Source of the DNA: HXMU1420-13 sp965229525
GTDB lineage: Bacteria > Bacteroidota > Rhodothermia > Balneolales > Balneolaceae
NCBI GenBank assembly: GCA_965229525.1
Contig: OZ245886.1
Location: 1,302,001 to 1,366,000 of the forward strand
Length of the DNA stretch: 64,000 nucleotides
Direction: 5' to 3'
The notes beneath the pieces are model-generated. The model was not told the DNA's origin and made no database searches. It saw only the letters and a list, made by a program, of their open reading frames with translations. Below are positions 27,226 through 36,620 of the stretch, in pieces; within the stretch, counting starts at the first letter, position 1; the number at the start of each line of letters is the position of its first letter. The position numbers and the translations under genes are program-made.

Positions 27226-28895
27226 CAGATTAAAATATTATGTTCGTTACCTACCTGAGTTGCCAGTTCATACCCTGCATCATGATGACGATAGATACCC
27301 ATTGCGGGATCATTGTGTAGAACTCTTTTCAGGCATTGTTCAGCTCGATCGGTTCCGTCGGCTACCACCACCATACCTGCATGTTGACTAAAACCCATTC
27401 CAACTCCTCCACCATGATGAAAACTTACCCAGGTTGCTCCGCCACTTGCATTGGATAGCAAGTTCAAAAGAGGCCAGTCGCTTACTGCATCTGTGCCATC
27501 TAGCATTCCTTCGGTTTCTCTGTTTGGTGACGCTACCGAGCCACAATCAAGATGATCGCGACCAATTACAATGGGCGCACTCACCTTTCCGGTTCGAACT
27601 AAATTATTGAAAATCTGGCCAGCTTTTTCTCTTTCGCCTAAACCTAGCCAACAAATTCTACAAGGTAATCCCTGGAAAGCTACTTTCTCTTGTGCTTCTT
27701 TCAGCCAATTTATTAACGCTATATTTGCCGGAAATGCTTCCATCAACGCCTGATCGGTTACATGGATATCGTGTGGATCTCCAGAAAGAGCCGCCCATCG
27801 AAATGGACCTTTACCTTCACAAAATAGCGGACGAATATAGGCTGGTACAAATCCGGGAAAATTAAAAGCATTTTCAACTCCACCTTGTTGGGCATAAGCA
27901 CGTAGATTATTGCCGTAATCGAAGGTAATTGAGCCGCGATCTTGAAGAGTGAGCATGTGCCGAACATGAGTAGCCATACTATCGATAGAACGCCGTTCAT
28001 ATTCTTTCGGATCATTTTTTCTAAGCTCAATAGCTTCCTTTAAACTTATTCCTGAAGGTACATATCCATTTAGGGGATCATGAGCGGAGGTTTGATCGGT
28101 TAACACATCCGGAGTGATGCCGTCTTCAATCATTTTTTCCAGCACATCTCCTACATTACCAACCAGACCAACTGAAATATTTTCTTCTTTCTTTTTGGCT
28201 TCCATTACCCAGTTGATTGCTTCTTCGTAAGAATCAGTCATCCGATCAATGTATTTAGTTTTGATGCGCTTTTCGATTCTTGAAGGATCTACATCAACGC
28301 CTAAAAAAGTGGCACCTGCCATGGTTGCTGCCAATGGTTGAGCTCCTCCCATTCCCCCGAGCCCACCAGTTACTAATAATTTTCCACGAAGATCTGATTG
28401 AAAATGTTTTTGACCGCACGCTACAAAAGTCTCGTATGTACCCTGGAGAATCCCCTGAGTTCCGATATAAATCCATGAACCAGCCGTCATCTGCCCATAC
28501 ATCATCAAGCCACGTTCTTTCAATTCATTGAAGTGATCCCAGTTTGCCCACTCAGGCACCAAATTCGAATTTGCAATCAACACGCGTGGAGCCTCGGGAT
28601 GAGTTCGTACTACACCAACCGGTTTTCCGGATTGAATTAAAAGGCTGTGAAATTCATCCAGATTAAGTAGAATTTCAATAATTTTCTCTAGCGCTTCCCG
28701 ATTCCGTACTGCCTGTCCATTTCCTCCATACACAATAAATTCATCCGGATTTTCAGCAACCTCTTCGTCAAGATTATTTAGAAGCATACGGAGTGCGGCT
28801 TCTGTTTGCCAATTCTTAGCATAAAGCGTTGCCCCTATTGGTGCTTTATAGGTTGGATGTGTTGCATATTGCTTAAGAAAGCTGGAATAATCCAT
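27225..28895 (-). CDS. hutU: urocanate hydratase
   Basis: About 556 residues from ATG 28895, which has GGGGAA just upstream (an ATG four codons earlier at 28907 is the alternative). It hydrates urocanate to imidazolone propionate with a tightly bound NAD. Seen: YGGNGQAVRNREAL, LLVTGGLGGMGGAQPLAATMAG (NAD loop), CRICWLGLGEREKAG with the conserved Cys, and the C-terminal HHGGGVGMGFSQHAGMV. The first codons overlap the hutH stop. Confidence 0.96.
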   Translation of the reverse strand: MDYSSFLKQYATHPTYKAPIGATLYAKNWQTEAALRMLLNNLDEEVAENPDEFIVYGGNGQAVRNREALEKIIEILLNLDEFHSLLIQSGKPVGVVRTHPEAPRVLIANSNLVPEWANWDHFNELKERGLMMYGQMTAGSWIYIGTQGILQGTYETFVACGQKHFQSDLRGKLLVTGGLGGMGGAQPLAATMAGATFLGVDVDPSRIEKRIKTKYIDRMTDSYEEAINWVMEAKKKEENISVGLVGNVGDVLEKMIEDGITPDVLTDQTSAHDPLNGYVPSGISLKEAIELRKNDPKEYERRSIDSMATHVRHMLTLQDRGSITFDYGNNLRAYAQQGGVENAFNFPGFVPAYIRPLFCEGKGPFRWAALSGDPHDIHVTDQALMEAFPANIALINWLKEAQEKVAFQGLPCRICWLGLGEREKAGQIFNNLVRTGKVSAPIVIGRDHLDCGSVASPNRETEGMLDGTDAVSDWPLLNLLSNASGGATWVSFHHGGGVGMGFSQHAGMVVVADGTDRAEQCLKRVLHNDPAMGIYRHHDAGYELATQVGNEHNILI

Positions 28896-30441
28896 GGAAT
28901 TCCCCATTTAGGTCAATGTTTTCGTTATTTGAGACTTCTTCGGCAATCAAATTCAGGTCATTTTTCTTAATGATCGAATGCGCTTTTGAAATGTCTTTAG
29001 CAAAAATTCTGTCTTTATCCGCGTGATCAATTTTAGATCGAACATGTTGATGACATGCTTCGAGGATTGGCCCGGATTTCATAGGTCGGCGAAAATCAAA
29101 AGCCTGTGCAGCAGTTACTAATTCGATCGCTAAAATTTGCTCTAAATTGCTTAGAACCTGGTTGAGTTTCCTTGCAGAAATTGAGCCCATACTCACATGA
29201 TCTTCTTGGCCAAGTGAAGTTGGAATGCTATCAGCAGATGCGGGGTAACATAGCGATTTGTTTTCGCTTACTAATGCCGCTGATGTATACTGTGGGATCA
29301 TAAATCCTGAATTCAGTCCAATATCTTGCATCAATAATTTGGGTAATCCCTGATTTCCACCTTCGAGTAATAAATAGATTCGACGATCAGAGATATTTCC
29401 AATTTCATGGGCGGCAACAGTCAGATAATCAGCCGCCATTGCCAAAGGCTGACCGTGGAAATTTCCCCCGCTAATTGCCTCTTTTTCAGAAAAAATAATG
29501 GGATTATCTGTAACTGAGTTTATTTCTACATCAACCAATTCTTTGGTATGAAGCCAGGCATTTCGTGAACTACCGTGAACTTGAGGGATACAACGAATTG
29601 AGTATGGGTCCTGAACTCTTCCGCAATCTGCGTGCGATTGAATCATTTCGGAGTTTCTTAGCAAGGCCCTCATTCGATGGGCCACTAATTGAGTTCCTTT
29701 AAATGGTCTAATTCGATGAATTTTCTCCGAAAATGGACTGGCACTTCCCAATACTCCTTCCAAACTCATTGCCCCGATAATATCAGCTACATGTAAAAGC
29801 TGATGCATTCTATGAACTCCAAATGCTGTATGAGCAGCAATAAATTGGGTTCCATTAATCAGAGCCAGACCTTCTTTCGCCTTTAATTGAAGCGGCTCGA
29901 GGCCTGTTAGTTGGTGCATTAATGCTGATGGCATTCGCTCACCGTCAAAGTAAACTTCACCCAATCCAATCAATGGAAGAAACAGATGTGCGAGAGGTGC
30001 TAGATCTCCTGATGCCCCCACTGATCCTTGCTCTGGAACAATTGGAAGGACATTTTTATTGATGAAAAATTCTATCCTCTCAAGCGTAGTTCTTTGAATA
30101 CCAGAAAAGCCCATGCTTAAAGCTTGAAGTTTAAGCACCAACATTGCTTTTGCTATGTTTTTATCAATTGGATTGCCAACACCTACACTATGGCTGCGAA
30201 GAATATTATCCTGAAGCTTAGCAGTATCCTCTTTTGAAATAATGGTACTGCAGAGTGGCCCAAACCCGGTATTAATCCCATAGGTTACATCTCCACGTTC
30301 AATGATCTGAGCAACATAACCGGCGCTTTGCTCTACTTTTTGAATCGCTTTTTTGGATAACCTTATCGCTGATTTGCTTTCACAAATTTCGACCAGATTC
30401 TGGATACTAAGCGTTTGTATTCCTGCCTCGAACTGACTCAC
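28873..30441 (-). CDS. hutH: histidine ammonia-lyase
   Basis: A 522-residue enzyme that deaminates histidine to urocanate. The MIO cofactor triad Ala-Ser-Gly is at 143-145 (GSVGASGDLAPL), the catalytic Tyr54 is in TYGINTGFG, and SQEDHVSMG is present as LGQEDHVSMGS. It is the first gene of hutHUIG on the minus strand, with a divergent LysR gene 67 bp away. Confidence 0.96.
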   Translation of the reverse strand: MSQFEAGIQTLSIQNLVEICESKSAIRLSKKAIQKVEQSAGYVAQIIERGDVTYGINTGFGPLCSTIISKEDTAKLQDNILRSHSVGVGNPIDKNIAKAMLVLKLQALSMGFSGIQRTTLERIEFFINKNVLPIVPEQGSVGASGDLAPLAHLFLPLIGLGEVYFDGERMPSALMHQLTGLEPLQLKAKEGLALINGTQFIAAHTAFGVHRMHQLLHVADIIGAMSLEGVLGSASPFSEKIHRIRPFKGTQLVAHRMRALLRNSEMIQSHADCGRVQDPYSIRCIPQVHGSSRNAWLHTKELVDVEINSVTDNPIIFSEKEAISGGNFHGQPLAMAADYLTVAAHEIGNISDRRIYLLLEGGNQGLPKLLMQDIGLNSGFMIPQYTSAALVSENKSLCYPASADSIPTSLGQEDHVSMGSISARKLNQVLSNLEQILAIELVTAAQAFDFRRPMKSGPILEACHQHVRSKIDHADKDRIFAKDISKAHSIIKKNDLNLIAEEVSNNENIDLNGEFHGLFQLS

Positions 30442-30467
30442 TTTTTATCTCGAATCTACAAGATGCT

Positions 30468-30483
30468 ATTAATACATTGTAAT
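30468..30483. promoter_or_regulatory. candidate LysR box between hutH and the LysR gene
   Basis: ATTA-N8-TAAT satisfies the T-N11-A pattern of LysR-family sites. It sits in the 67-bp divergent intergenic region, 27 bp before the hutH ATG. Assignment is by pattern and position only. Confidence 0.45.
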
Positions 30484-30508
30484 TCTTAGTTTTTATATAT
30501 TAATAACT

Positions 30509-31387
30509 ATGGGTAATGAGTTAGAACTTCGCCATCTAAAATATTTTAAGGCTGTAGCGGAAGAATTACATTTTGGTAAAGCCGCAGAAAAGTTATTTAT
30601 CACACAGCCTGCTTTGAGTCGGCAAATCAAACAGCTTGAAGAGATTCTCGAGGTTGACCTCCTAAAACGAGATAAACGAAATGTGGAGCTCACTGAGTCA
30701 GGTCAATATTTGCTTGATGAAGCTGAGTATGTATTTAATCACCTCAATTTCATCAAAAAAAACATCCAGCACATTGATTCAGGTGATGAAGGAGAACTTA
30801 GAATTGGATTTGTGGGTTCAGCGATGCATACAGTAATTCCAGGACTTATCTCTTCAGTTCAAAAAGAAAATCCCGGGATACATACGGAACTCACTGAATT
30901 GCCAAATCAGGATCAGATTGATCGGATTCGAAATGATGAACTAGATATTGGTTTCATTCGGTCGATGCGATTACCGGAAGGATTAGAAAAGAAAAATGTG
31001 TATGAAGAAACGTTCAGCTTGGTATTACCTAGTGATCACAGACTAAATCGAACCAATTTTGAGTCGGTAAAACAGTTGGAAAACGAATCATTCATTTTAT
31101 TCTCCAGTCAATATAGTCATGGGTATTTTGAGAAGATCATGAGCATATTTGAAGATCAGGGATTTTCGCCTAAGGTCGCTCACCAATCGGTGCATGCCAA
31201 CACCATCTTTCGACTCGTAGAACAAAAACTGGGAATTGGGATTGTCCCCACCTCTCTTACCGATGGATTTGCTTTGGATTTCAAGCGAATAGAATTAACG
31301 AACATCCCGCAACGAACCACGTTATCTGCGATTTGGAAAAAGGATCACAGAAACCAGCTACTTACTAGTTTTCTGGAGTTGTTATGA
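30509..31387 (+). CDS. LysR-family transcriptional regulator, probable hut regulator
   Basis: A 292-residue regulator. The N-terminal winged helix reads LRHLKYFKAVAEELHFGKAAEKLFITQPALSRQIKQLEE, and the periplasmic-binding-like effector domain begins near residue 90 (ELRIGFVGSA). The close divergent position next to hutH suggests it controls the hut genes, perhaps with urocanate as effector. This differs from the GntR-type HutC or HutP of better-known bacteria. Confidence 0.9.
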   Translation: MGNELELRHLKYFKAVAEELHFGKAAEKLFITQPALSRQIKQLEEILEVDLLKRDKRNVELTESGQYLLDEAEYVFNHLNFIKKNIQHIDSGDEGELRIGFVGSAMHTVIPGLISSVQKENPGIHTELTELPNQDQIDRIRNDELDIGFIRSMRLPEGLEKKNVYEETFSLVLPSDHRLNRTNFESVKQLENESFILFSSQYSHGYFEKIMSIFEDQGFSPKVAHQSVHANTIFRLVEQKLGIGIVPTSLTDGFALDFKRIELTNIPQRTTLSAIWKKDHRNQLLTSFLELL

Positions 31388-31388
31388 G

Positions 31389-32153
31389 TTAATCTGATTG
31401 CTTCTTTAGCTTCTTAGCTTCACGTTTCGCAACATAAAATGCTGCACCAAGAACAGCCGCATCATTTTTAAACTCTGCTGGTTTAAATCGAGTACTAAGT
31501 TTGATAAAGGGAAGTGTTTTATCAGCTTTTGAGCTTAATTGTCCACCAATTATGAAAAGCTCGGGATGAAATAATTTCTCGAAATGTTCTAATACAAATT
31601 GAAGTCTTTTCGCCCAGGTTTTTCGCTGAATACCTTCTTCTTTTCGGGCCTTGTTAGACGCGCGTTCTTCAACGGTAATTCCCTTAATCTCAATATTACC
31701 TAAATCGGTATTTGGTACAAGGTTTCCATTAGCAAATACGGATGAACCAATGTTTTCGCCAATAGTTAACATCACAACGGTACCTGAAACACTTTTGCCA
31801 ATTCCCCAGGTAACTTCAGCTAGCCCGGCAGCATCAGAAGAGTTCACAACTTGTACATCACACCCGGTTATCTCAGAAAATAAATGATCAGCATCGGCAT
31901 CCACCCAGGCTTCATCTAAAATATTAGTTGAAAGAATTCGACCTTTTCTCACTGCTGCCGGTAACGCTACTCCAATTGGACCTGCCCAATCAAACTTCTT
32001 AACGATCTTATGCATTTTTGAGATAAGCTTGTGAGGACGCGTATCTTCAATAGAATCAATAGTGCGCTTTTCTGAACTGATTTCTCCTTTCTCAGTATCA
32101 ACAATAGCGCCTTTTACACTCTCACCATCAATTAGGATGCCTAGTATTTCCAC
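31389..32153 (-). CDS. degenerate polyphosphate glucokinase-like (ROK) protein, probably inactive
   Basis: A 254-residue protein that aligns without gaps to the PPGK at 20649 over most of its length (GAIVDT, PAAV, SDAAG, VPNTDLG, FHPELFIIGG). Key residues are changed: Asp7 to Leu, GGSG to DGES, catalytic Asp105 to Ser (NSSDAAG), phosphate loop FGTGIG to IGENIG, Glu150 to Asp and His153 to Asn. The reading frame is intact, so it looks like a conserved pseudo-enzyme rather than a decayed gene. Sugar sensing or PPGK regulation is a guess. It converges with the LysR gene. Confidence 0.85.
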   Translation of the reverse strand: MEILGILIDGESVKGAIVDTEKGEISSEKRTIDSIEDTRPHKLISKMHKIVKKFDWAGPIGVALPAAVRKGRILSTNILDEAWVDADADHLFSEITGCDVQVVNSSDAAGLAEVTWGIGKSVSGTVVMLTIGENIGSSVFANGNLVPNTDLGNIEIKGITVEERASNKARKEEGIQRKTWAKRLQFVLEHFEKLFHPELFIIGGQLSSKADKTLPFIKLSTRFKPAEFKNDAAVLGAAFYVAKREAKKLKKQSD

Positions 32154-32238
32154 TCTTTGTCAGTTAACAATTCCTTAACAAGGGGCTAAATGATAAGAAA
32201 TGGAAATTAAAATCCAATGTTAAATCTGAAGCGGAATT

Positions 32239-35200
32239 TTAAGACTCCACCATCACCCAACCTTGTTCATCTATGAGTCTTTTGGCGACCTTCCATTTTA
32301 TAGATTTAGTCTCGCCCGTACTCATATTTTGAACGGTCACTACATCGTTTCGACCAGGCTCTACTGCAACCGCAACGGGTTTTCTTTTCACGTTTGGTCC
32401 CATTGGTTTTTGCCCACCCTCAAGTGGTTGACCAGAAGTTGTTTGCAAACCCATTCCGGTAGAGTCGGCTTGTGTGGCTTTCATCCGAGAAGTATCATAA
32501 CGCGATTTTTGTTGCTGAGCTTGCTGAAGCTGACCTTCATTGGCTTGAGCTTCCGGGAAGGATTTCCAAATCAAAGAAATGGCTTCTTGGTTGATCATAT
32601 CCAGCAATTGCTTGAACATGTCGAAGGCTTCTTTCTTGTATTCCAACAATGGATTTTTCTGAGCGAATGAACGAAGTCCGATACCTTCTTTAACTGAGTC
32701 TAGCTCACGAAGATGCTGCATCCATTTGTCATCAATCACGGATAGAACTGCACTTCTTTCGAGTGCTCGCGCAACTTCACGTCCTTCATTTTCCAGTGCT
32801 GCTTCCACGTCAACCACCACACGCATTCTGCGAAGTCCATCTGTGAATACGATCTGAACACGATCCGGTCGACGCTCAGGGTCAGCTTCCGAAATTCTTT
32901 TCATTACCTCATACAGAGGTTTTGCCATGATCTCTTCTTTTCTGGCGTAGACTTCTAGTGCTCGATCCACTATCAATTCAGTTAGTCCATCCTCGCCCAG
33001 TGATCTCCACTTTTCAAGATCGAACTCTACATCCACAGCTAATTGACGAAGAATCTCTTTATGCAGACCTTCATAATCCCCGGCAGCTACAAAATCATCC
33101 ACAATGGATTCTACCAATTCCTCAAGCATTCCGAGGATATCAGTTCTTAGTTGATCACCCAATAAAGCGTGCTTTCGTCGAGCATAAATCACATTTCGCT
33201 GATTGTTGAGTACATCATCATACTCCAACTGCCGCTTTCTTATACTAAAATTGTTTTGCTCAACTTTCGATTGCGCTCTTTCCAATGATTTGGTAATCCA
33301 TGGATGCGTGATAACCTCGCCTTCTTCAAAACTAAGTTTGTCCATCACACCGGCCACACGATCACTCATGAAGAGCGACATCAATTTATCTTCGAGGGAT
33401 ACATAAAATTGTGACTCTCCAGGATCACCCTGACGGCCAGAACGCCCACGTAGCTGTAAATCAATTCGTCGAGACTCGTGTCGCTCGGTACCAAGTATTG
33501 CAAGACCACCTTTTTCGAGAACTCCAGGTGCCAGCTTAATATCGGTACCACGCCCCGCCATATTTGTTGCCACAGTAACTGCCCCCGGTTGTCCAGCTTG
33601 CTTCACAATATCACTCTCGCTAGCGTGTTGCTTTGCATTTAGTACATTATGCTTTATCCCTGCACGTTTAAGCATCCGACTCATCGTTTCCGATACATCC
33701 ACACTAGTTGTACCAACCAGAACTGGCTGTCCTTTTTTGTGATATTCCTGAATTCTTTGGATTGCCGCGTTAAATTTCTCACGCTTGGTTTTGAAAACCA
33801 GATCTTCCTGATCATCTCGCTGAATTGGACGATTCGTTGGAATTACCACCACGTCCAGCTCATATATTTCGTTGAATTCGCCTTCTTCTGTTTCTGCAGT
33901 ACCGGTCATTCCCGATAACTTGTTGTACATTCGGAAGTAGTTCTGAAGGGTGATTGTCGCATAAGTTTGAGTCGATGCTTCTACCTTCACATTTTCTTTT
34001 GCTTCAATTGCCTGATGCAAACCATCAGAATAACGGCGACCAGAAAGAACACGACCTGTATGCTCATCTACAATTTGAACTTTACCATCCTGAACGATGT
34101 ATTCTTCCTCTTTTGCAAAGTTCGTGTATGCTTTTAGCAGCTGATTTACCGTGTGAATTCTATCTCCACGTTCAGCAAAAAGTCGATGTAATTCACTAAA
34201 TTTTTTGTCTCTTTCTTGCTGAACTTCAAGTTTTGCTTCAGAAATTTTATTCTCTTTGTAATTATCGCTGAACGCATCATTATTCTCGATTTCGGCAATT
34301 TTCTCAGCTTCTAATGCTTCAATTTCCTGTTCGATGACAGCAGTCTCAGAACCTAAATCAGGAATTACGAAGAAATCTGCATCCTCCCCTTTTTTGGTCA
34401 CAAACTCACGTCCTTTCTCGGTCATTTCGATGGAATTCATCTTCATATCCACCGCGTAGTAAAGGTACTCATCTACAATTGGCATATTCTTCGCGTTATC
34501 CGCCAGATAAATTGCCTCCGTTTTTTGGATGAGTTTTTGAATGGATGGTTCCTGCAACAATTTGCGGAATCGAGAGTTCTTTGGGAATCCGCGTTGAACT
34601 CGGAATAATGCTAGACCAGCATCTTCTTCGTTTCCTTCATCTAAATGCTTTTGCCCCTCGGCTACAAGCTGAGTCACCAACTTCTTTTGTGCATTTACCA
34701 ATGCCTCAATTCGAGGCTGCATATCAATGTATTTATCCGACTTGTTGTCGTTTGGTACCGGACCGGAGATAATTAGAGGTGTTCGAGCTTCATCAATAAG
34801 GATAGAATCCACCTCATCAATGATGGTGTAGTTATGTTCTCTCTGAACTAACTGCTCTTTATTGATTACCATGTTATCGCGCAGGTAATCAAAACCAAAT
34901 TCGTTGTTTGTACCGTAGGTAACGTCTTTACGATAAGCCTGACGACGAGCATCTGTATTTGGCTCGTAATTATCGATACAAGCTACTTCCAATCCGTGGA
35001 AGTTGAAAATTGGCTCGTTCCATTCGGCATCTCGTTTTGCCAGGTAATTGTTCACCGTAATTACGTGAACACCCTTTCCAGTTAATGCATTTAGATAGGC
35101 CGGGAAGATCGCCACTAATGTTTTACCTTCACCCGTTCTCATCTCAGCAATTTTTCCTTGATGAAGTACAATAGCCCCAACCAACTGCACATCATATGGA

Positions 35201-35628
35201 ATCATATTCCATGTGATTTCATCACCAGCAACCTTCCATGTCTTACCGACAAATCGACGGCAGGTATCTTTTAAAACTGCATATGCTTCGGGCAATATGT
35301 CATTAAGTACATCTTCAATGATGTCTAATTCTTGCTGCTCCAGGGTATCAAGTTCTTCCCCAAGTTTTCTACTCTCTGTAGGATTCAATTCCTCGATGTT
35401 ATCTAACCGGGTTTTAATCTCTTCTATTTCTGCTCTTACCTCGGCAGTGGCATCCTGAATTTTTTTCTTGAATTCCTGAGTTTTTTCTTGAAGTTCACGA
35501 TCGCTCAGTTTCTCCATTTCCGGCCCATATGACTTTATTTTCTCAACAATGGGCTGGATACCTTTAATATCTTTTTCGCTCTTAGAACCGAACACTTTCG
35601 TGATCAGCTTACCTACTTTATCTAGCAT
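32239..35628 (-). CDS. secA: preprotein translocase ATPase SecA
   Basis: About 1129 residues from ATG 35628; an in-frame TTG at 35664 is the only upstream alternative. SecA drives Sec export. Seen: Walker A (MRTGEGKTL), DEVDSILIDEARTPLIISGP, VDEHTGRVLSGRRYSDGLHQA, NMAGRGTDI and SGRQGDPGES. It is longer than E. coli SecA (901) through a charged insert near residues 60-110 and a larger insert after the IISGP motif. The C-terminal tail has no Cys and so lacks the SEC-C zinc-binding motif; it ends in IKWKVAKRLIDEQGWVMVES. Monocistronic by context. Confidence 0.97.
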   Translation of the reverse strand: MLDKVGKLITKVFGSKSEKDIKGIQPIVEKIKSYGPEMEKLSDRELQEKTQEFKKKIQDATAEVRAEIEEIKTRLDNIEELNPTESRKLGEELDTLEQQELDIIEDVLNDILPEAYAVLKDTCRRFVGKTWKVAGDEITWNMIPYDVQLVGAIVLHQGKIAEMRTGEGKTLVAIFPAYLNALTGKGVHVITVNNYLAKRDAEWNEPIFNFHGLEVACIDNYEPNTDARRQAYRKDVTYGTNNEFGFDYLRDNMVINKEQLVQREHNYTIIDEVDSILIDEARTPLIISGPVPNDNKSDKYIDMQPRIEALVNAQKKLVTQLVAEGQKHLDEGNEEDAGLALFRVQRGFPKNSRFRKLLQEPSIQKLIQKTEAIYLADNAKNMPIVDEYLYYAVDMKMNSIEMTEKGREFVTKKGEDADFFVIPDLGSETAVIEQEIEALEAEKIAEIENNDAFSDNYKENKISEAKLEVQQERDKKFSELHRLFAERGDRIHTVNQLLKAYTNFAKEEEYIVQDGKVQIVDEHTGRVLSGRRYSDGLHQAIEAKENVKVEASTQTYATITLQNYFRMYNKLSGMTGTAETEEGEFNEIYELDVVVIPTNRPIQRDDQEDLVFKTKREKFNAAIQRIQEYHKKGQPVLVGTTSVDVSETMSRMLKRAGIKHNVLNAKQHASESDIVKQAGQPGAVTVATNMAGRGTDIKLAPGVLEKGGLAILGTERHESRRIDLQLRGRSGRQGDPGESQFYVSLEDKLMSLFMSDRVAGVMDKLSFEEGEVITHPWITKSLERAQSKVEQNNFSIRKRQLEYDDVLNNQRNVIYARRKHALLGDQLRTDILGMLEELVESIVDDFVAAGDYEGLHKEILRQLAVDVEFDLEKWRSLGEDGLTELIVDRALEVYARKEEIMAKPLYEVMKRISEADPERRPDRVQIVFTDGLRRMRVVVDVEAALENEGREVARALERSAVLSVIDDKWMQHLRELDSVKEGIGLRSFAQKNPLLEYKKEAFDMFKQLLDMINQEAISLIWKSFPEAQANEGQLQQAQQQKSRYDTSRMKATQADSTGMGLQTTSGQPLEGGQKPMGPNVKRKPVAVAVEPGRNDVVTVQNMSTGETKSIKWKVAKRLIDEQGWVMVES

Positions 35629-35837
35629 AGTCTCGCTTGGAGTGGATAATTTATTTTCAAACAATGAAAGTTAACCTTTCATACATGGTGGTTCAACTTT
35701 TCACACCTCTTTTGACAAATATTGAGCCAATTTCTATATCTGTCATTGTGATCAACGAATAGTGTTAATCTTTTTTCTTCAACTTCATAAAAATACTTAT
35801 TGCATTTATCTCTAAGAATAAGTTTCTAAATCCTACT

Positions 35838-36512
35838 ATGAAGATTTTACTGTTCATTATTTCAATAATTTGTCTTACGGTTTCTGCCAAAGCTCAATTA
35901 ATTGAGGAAGGTTTCAAAGTTGGTATTCAGTCCGTTCGGCTTCAAAGTTTTGACGATACATTTGATTTCTACGATACTGAAGCAAAGTTAGGATTTAACG
36001 TATTTGTATATTCGGAATGGAAAATAAATTCACTTCTAACTACCGAAGTACAATTAGGTTACAATCTTAGGGGATTCTCAAACAGTCTAGTGTTTACTGA
36101 TATTGAAACTCAGCAAAAAATCGGAGAGGCTCGTGCTAAAACTAATCTTCATTATGTGTCAACAGCTGCTTTTTTGAAGTTAAACTATAATATTTCAAAC
36201 CAAGGTTTTTATTCAGGCATTGGGCCTCGTTTCGAATTTCTCCTTAGTTCAAAATCAGGATCTTATGAACATACTTCTGGCAGAATCCCAGAATCGTTTA
36301 TAATCTCTCGAAAAGATAACACCGCCGAACTTCTAGACAATTTTCTAATTGGCGTTTCAGTTATCACAGGTTTAAAAAAGGTTACTCTATTTTCAAAGGA
36401 TATAGGTTTTGAAATTCGCTACGATATCGACATAACTGATTCGATGAGTAAACACCCGAGGGATGCACAAAATGAAGCTTTCGTCTTATCAATGGTTTAT
36501 GAGTGGAAATGA
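35838..36512 (+). CDS. outer-membrane beta-barrel protein
   Basis: A 224-residue protein with a signal peptide (MKILLFIISIICLTVSAKAQ), then alternating amphipathic strands (YNLRGFSNSLVF, GFYSGIGPRFEFLL, GFEIRYDIDI) and a terminal strand ending in VYEWK, the pattern of the PorT-like small barrels common in Bacteroidota-type genomes. No specific function can be given. Confidence 0.7.
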   Translation: MKILLFIISIICLTVSAKAQLIEEGFKVGIQSVRLQSFDDTFDFYDTEAKLGFNVFVYSEWKINSLLTTEVQLGYNLRGFSNSLVFTDIETQQKIGEARAKTNLHYVSTAAFLKLNYNISNQGFYSGIGPRFEFLLSSKSGSYEHTSGRIPESFIISRKDNTAELLDNFLIGVSVITGLKKVTLFSKDIGFEIRYDIDITDSMSKHPRDAQNEAFVLSMVYEWK

Positions 36513-36620
36513 ACTCTATCAAATGAAATAAAGATTTCTCGAACTTATTATATCAAGTTTATTGTTGAATGAAGGTGTCAATAAGTTAAGACTGTTCATA
36601 AGGGCCTTTTTTAAATCAGC

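Noticed and set aside
32263..34772. Several plus-strand frames of 60-135 codons inside secA
   Set aside because: They are antisense shadows of a highly conserved gene, lack ribosome sites and resemble no protein family.
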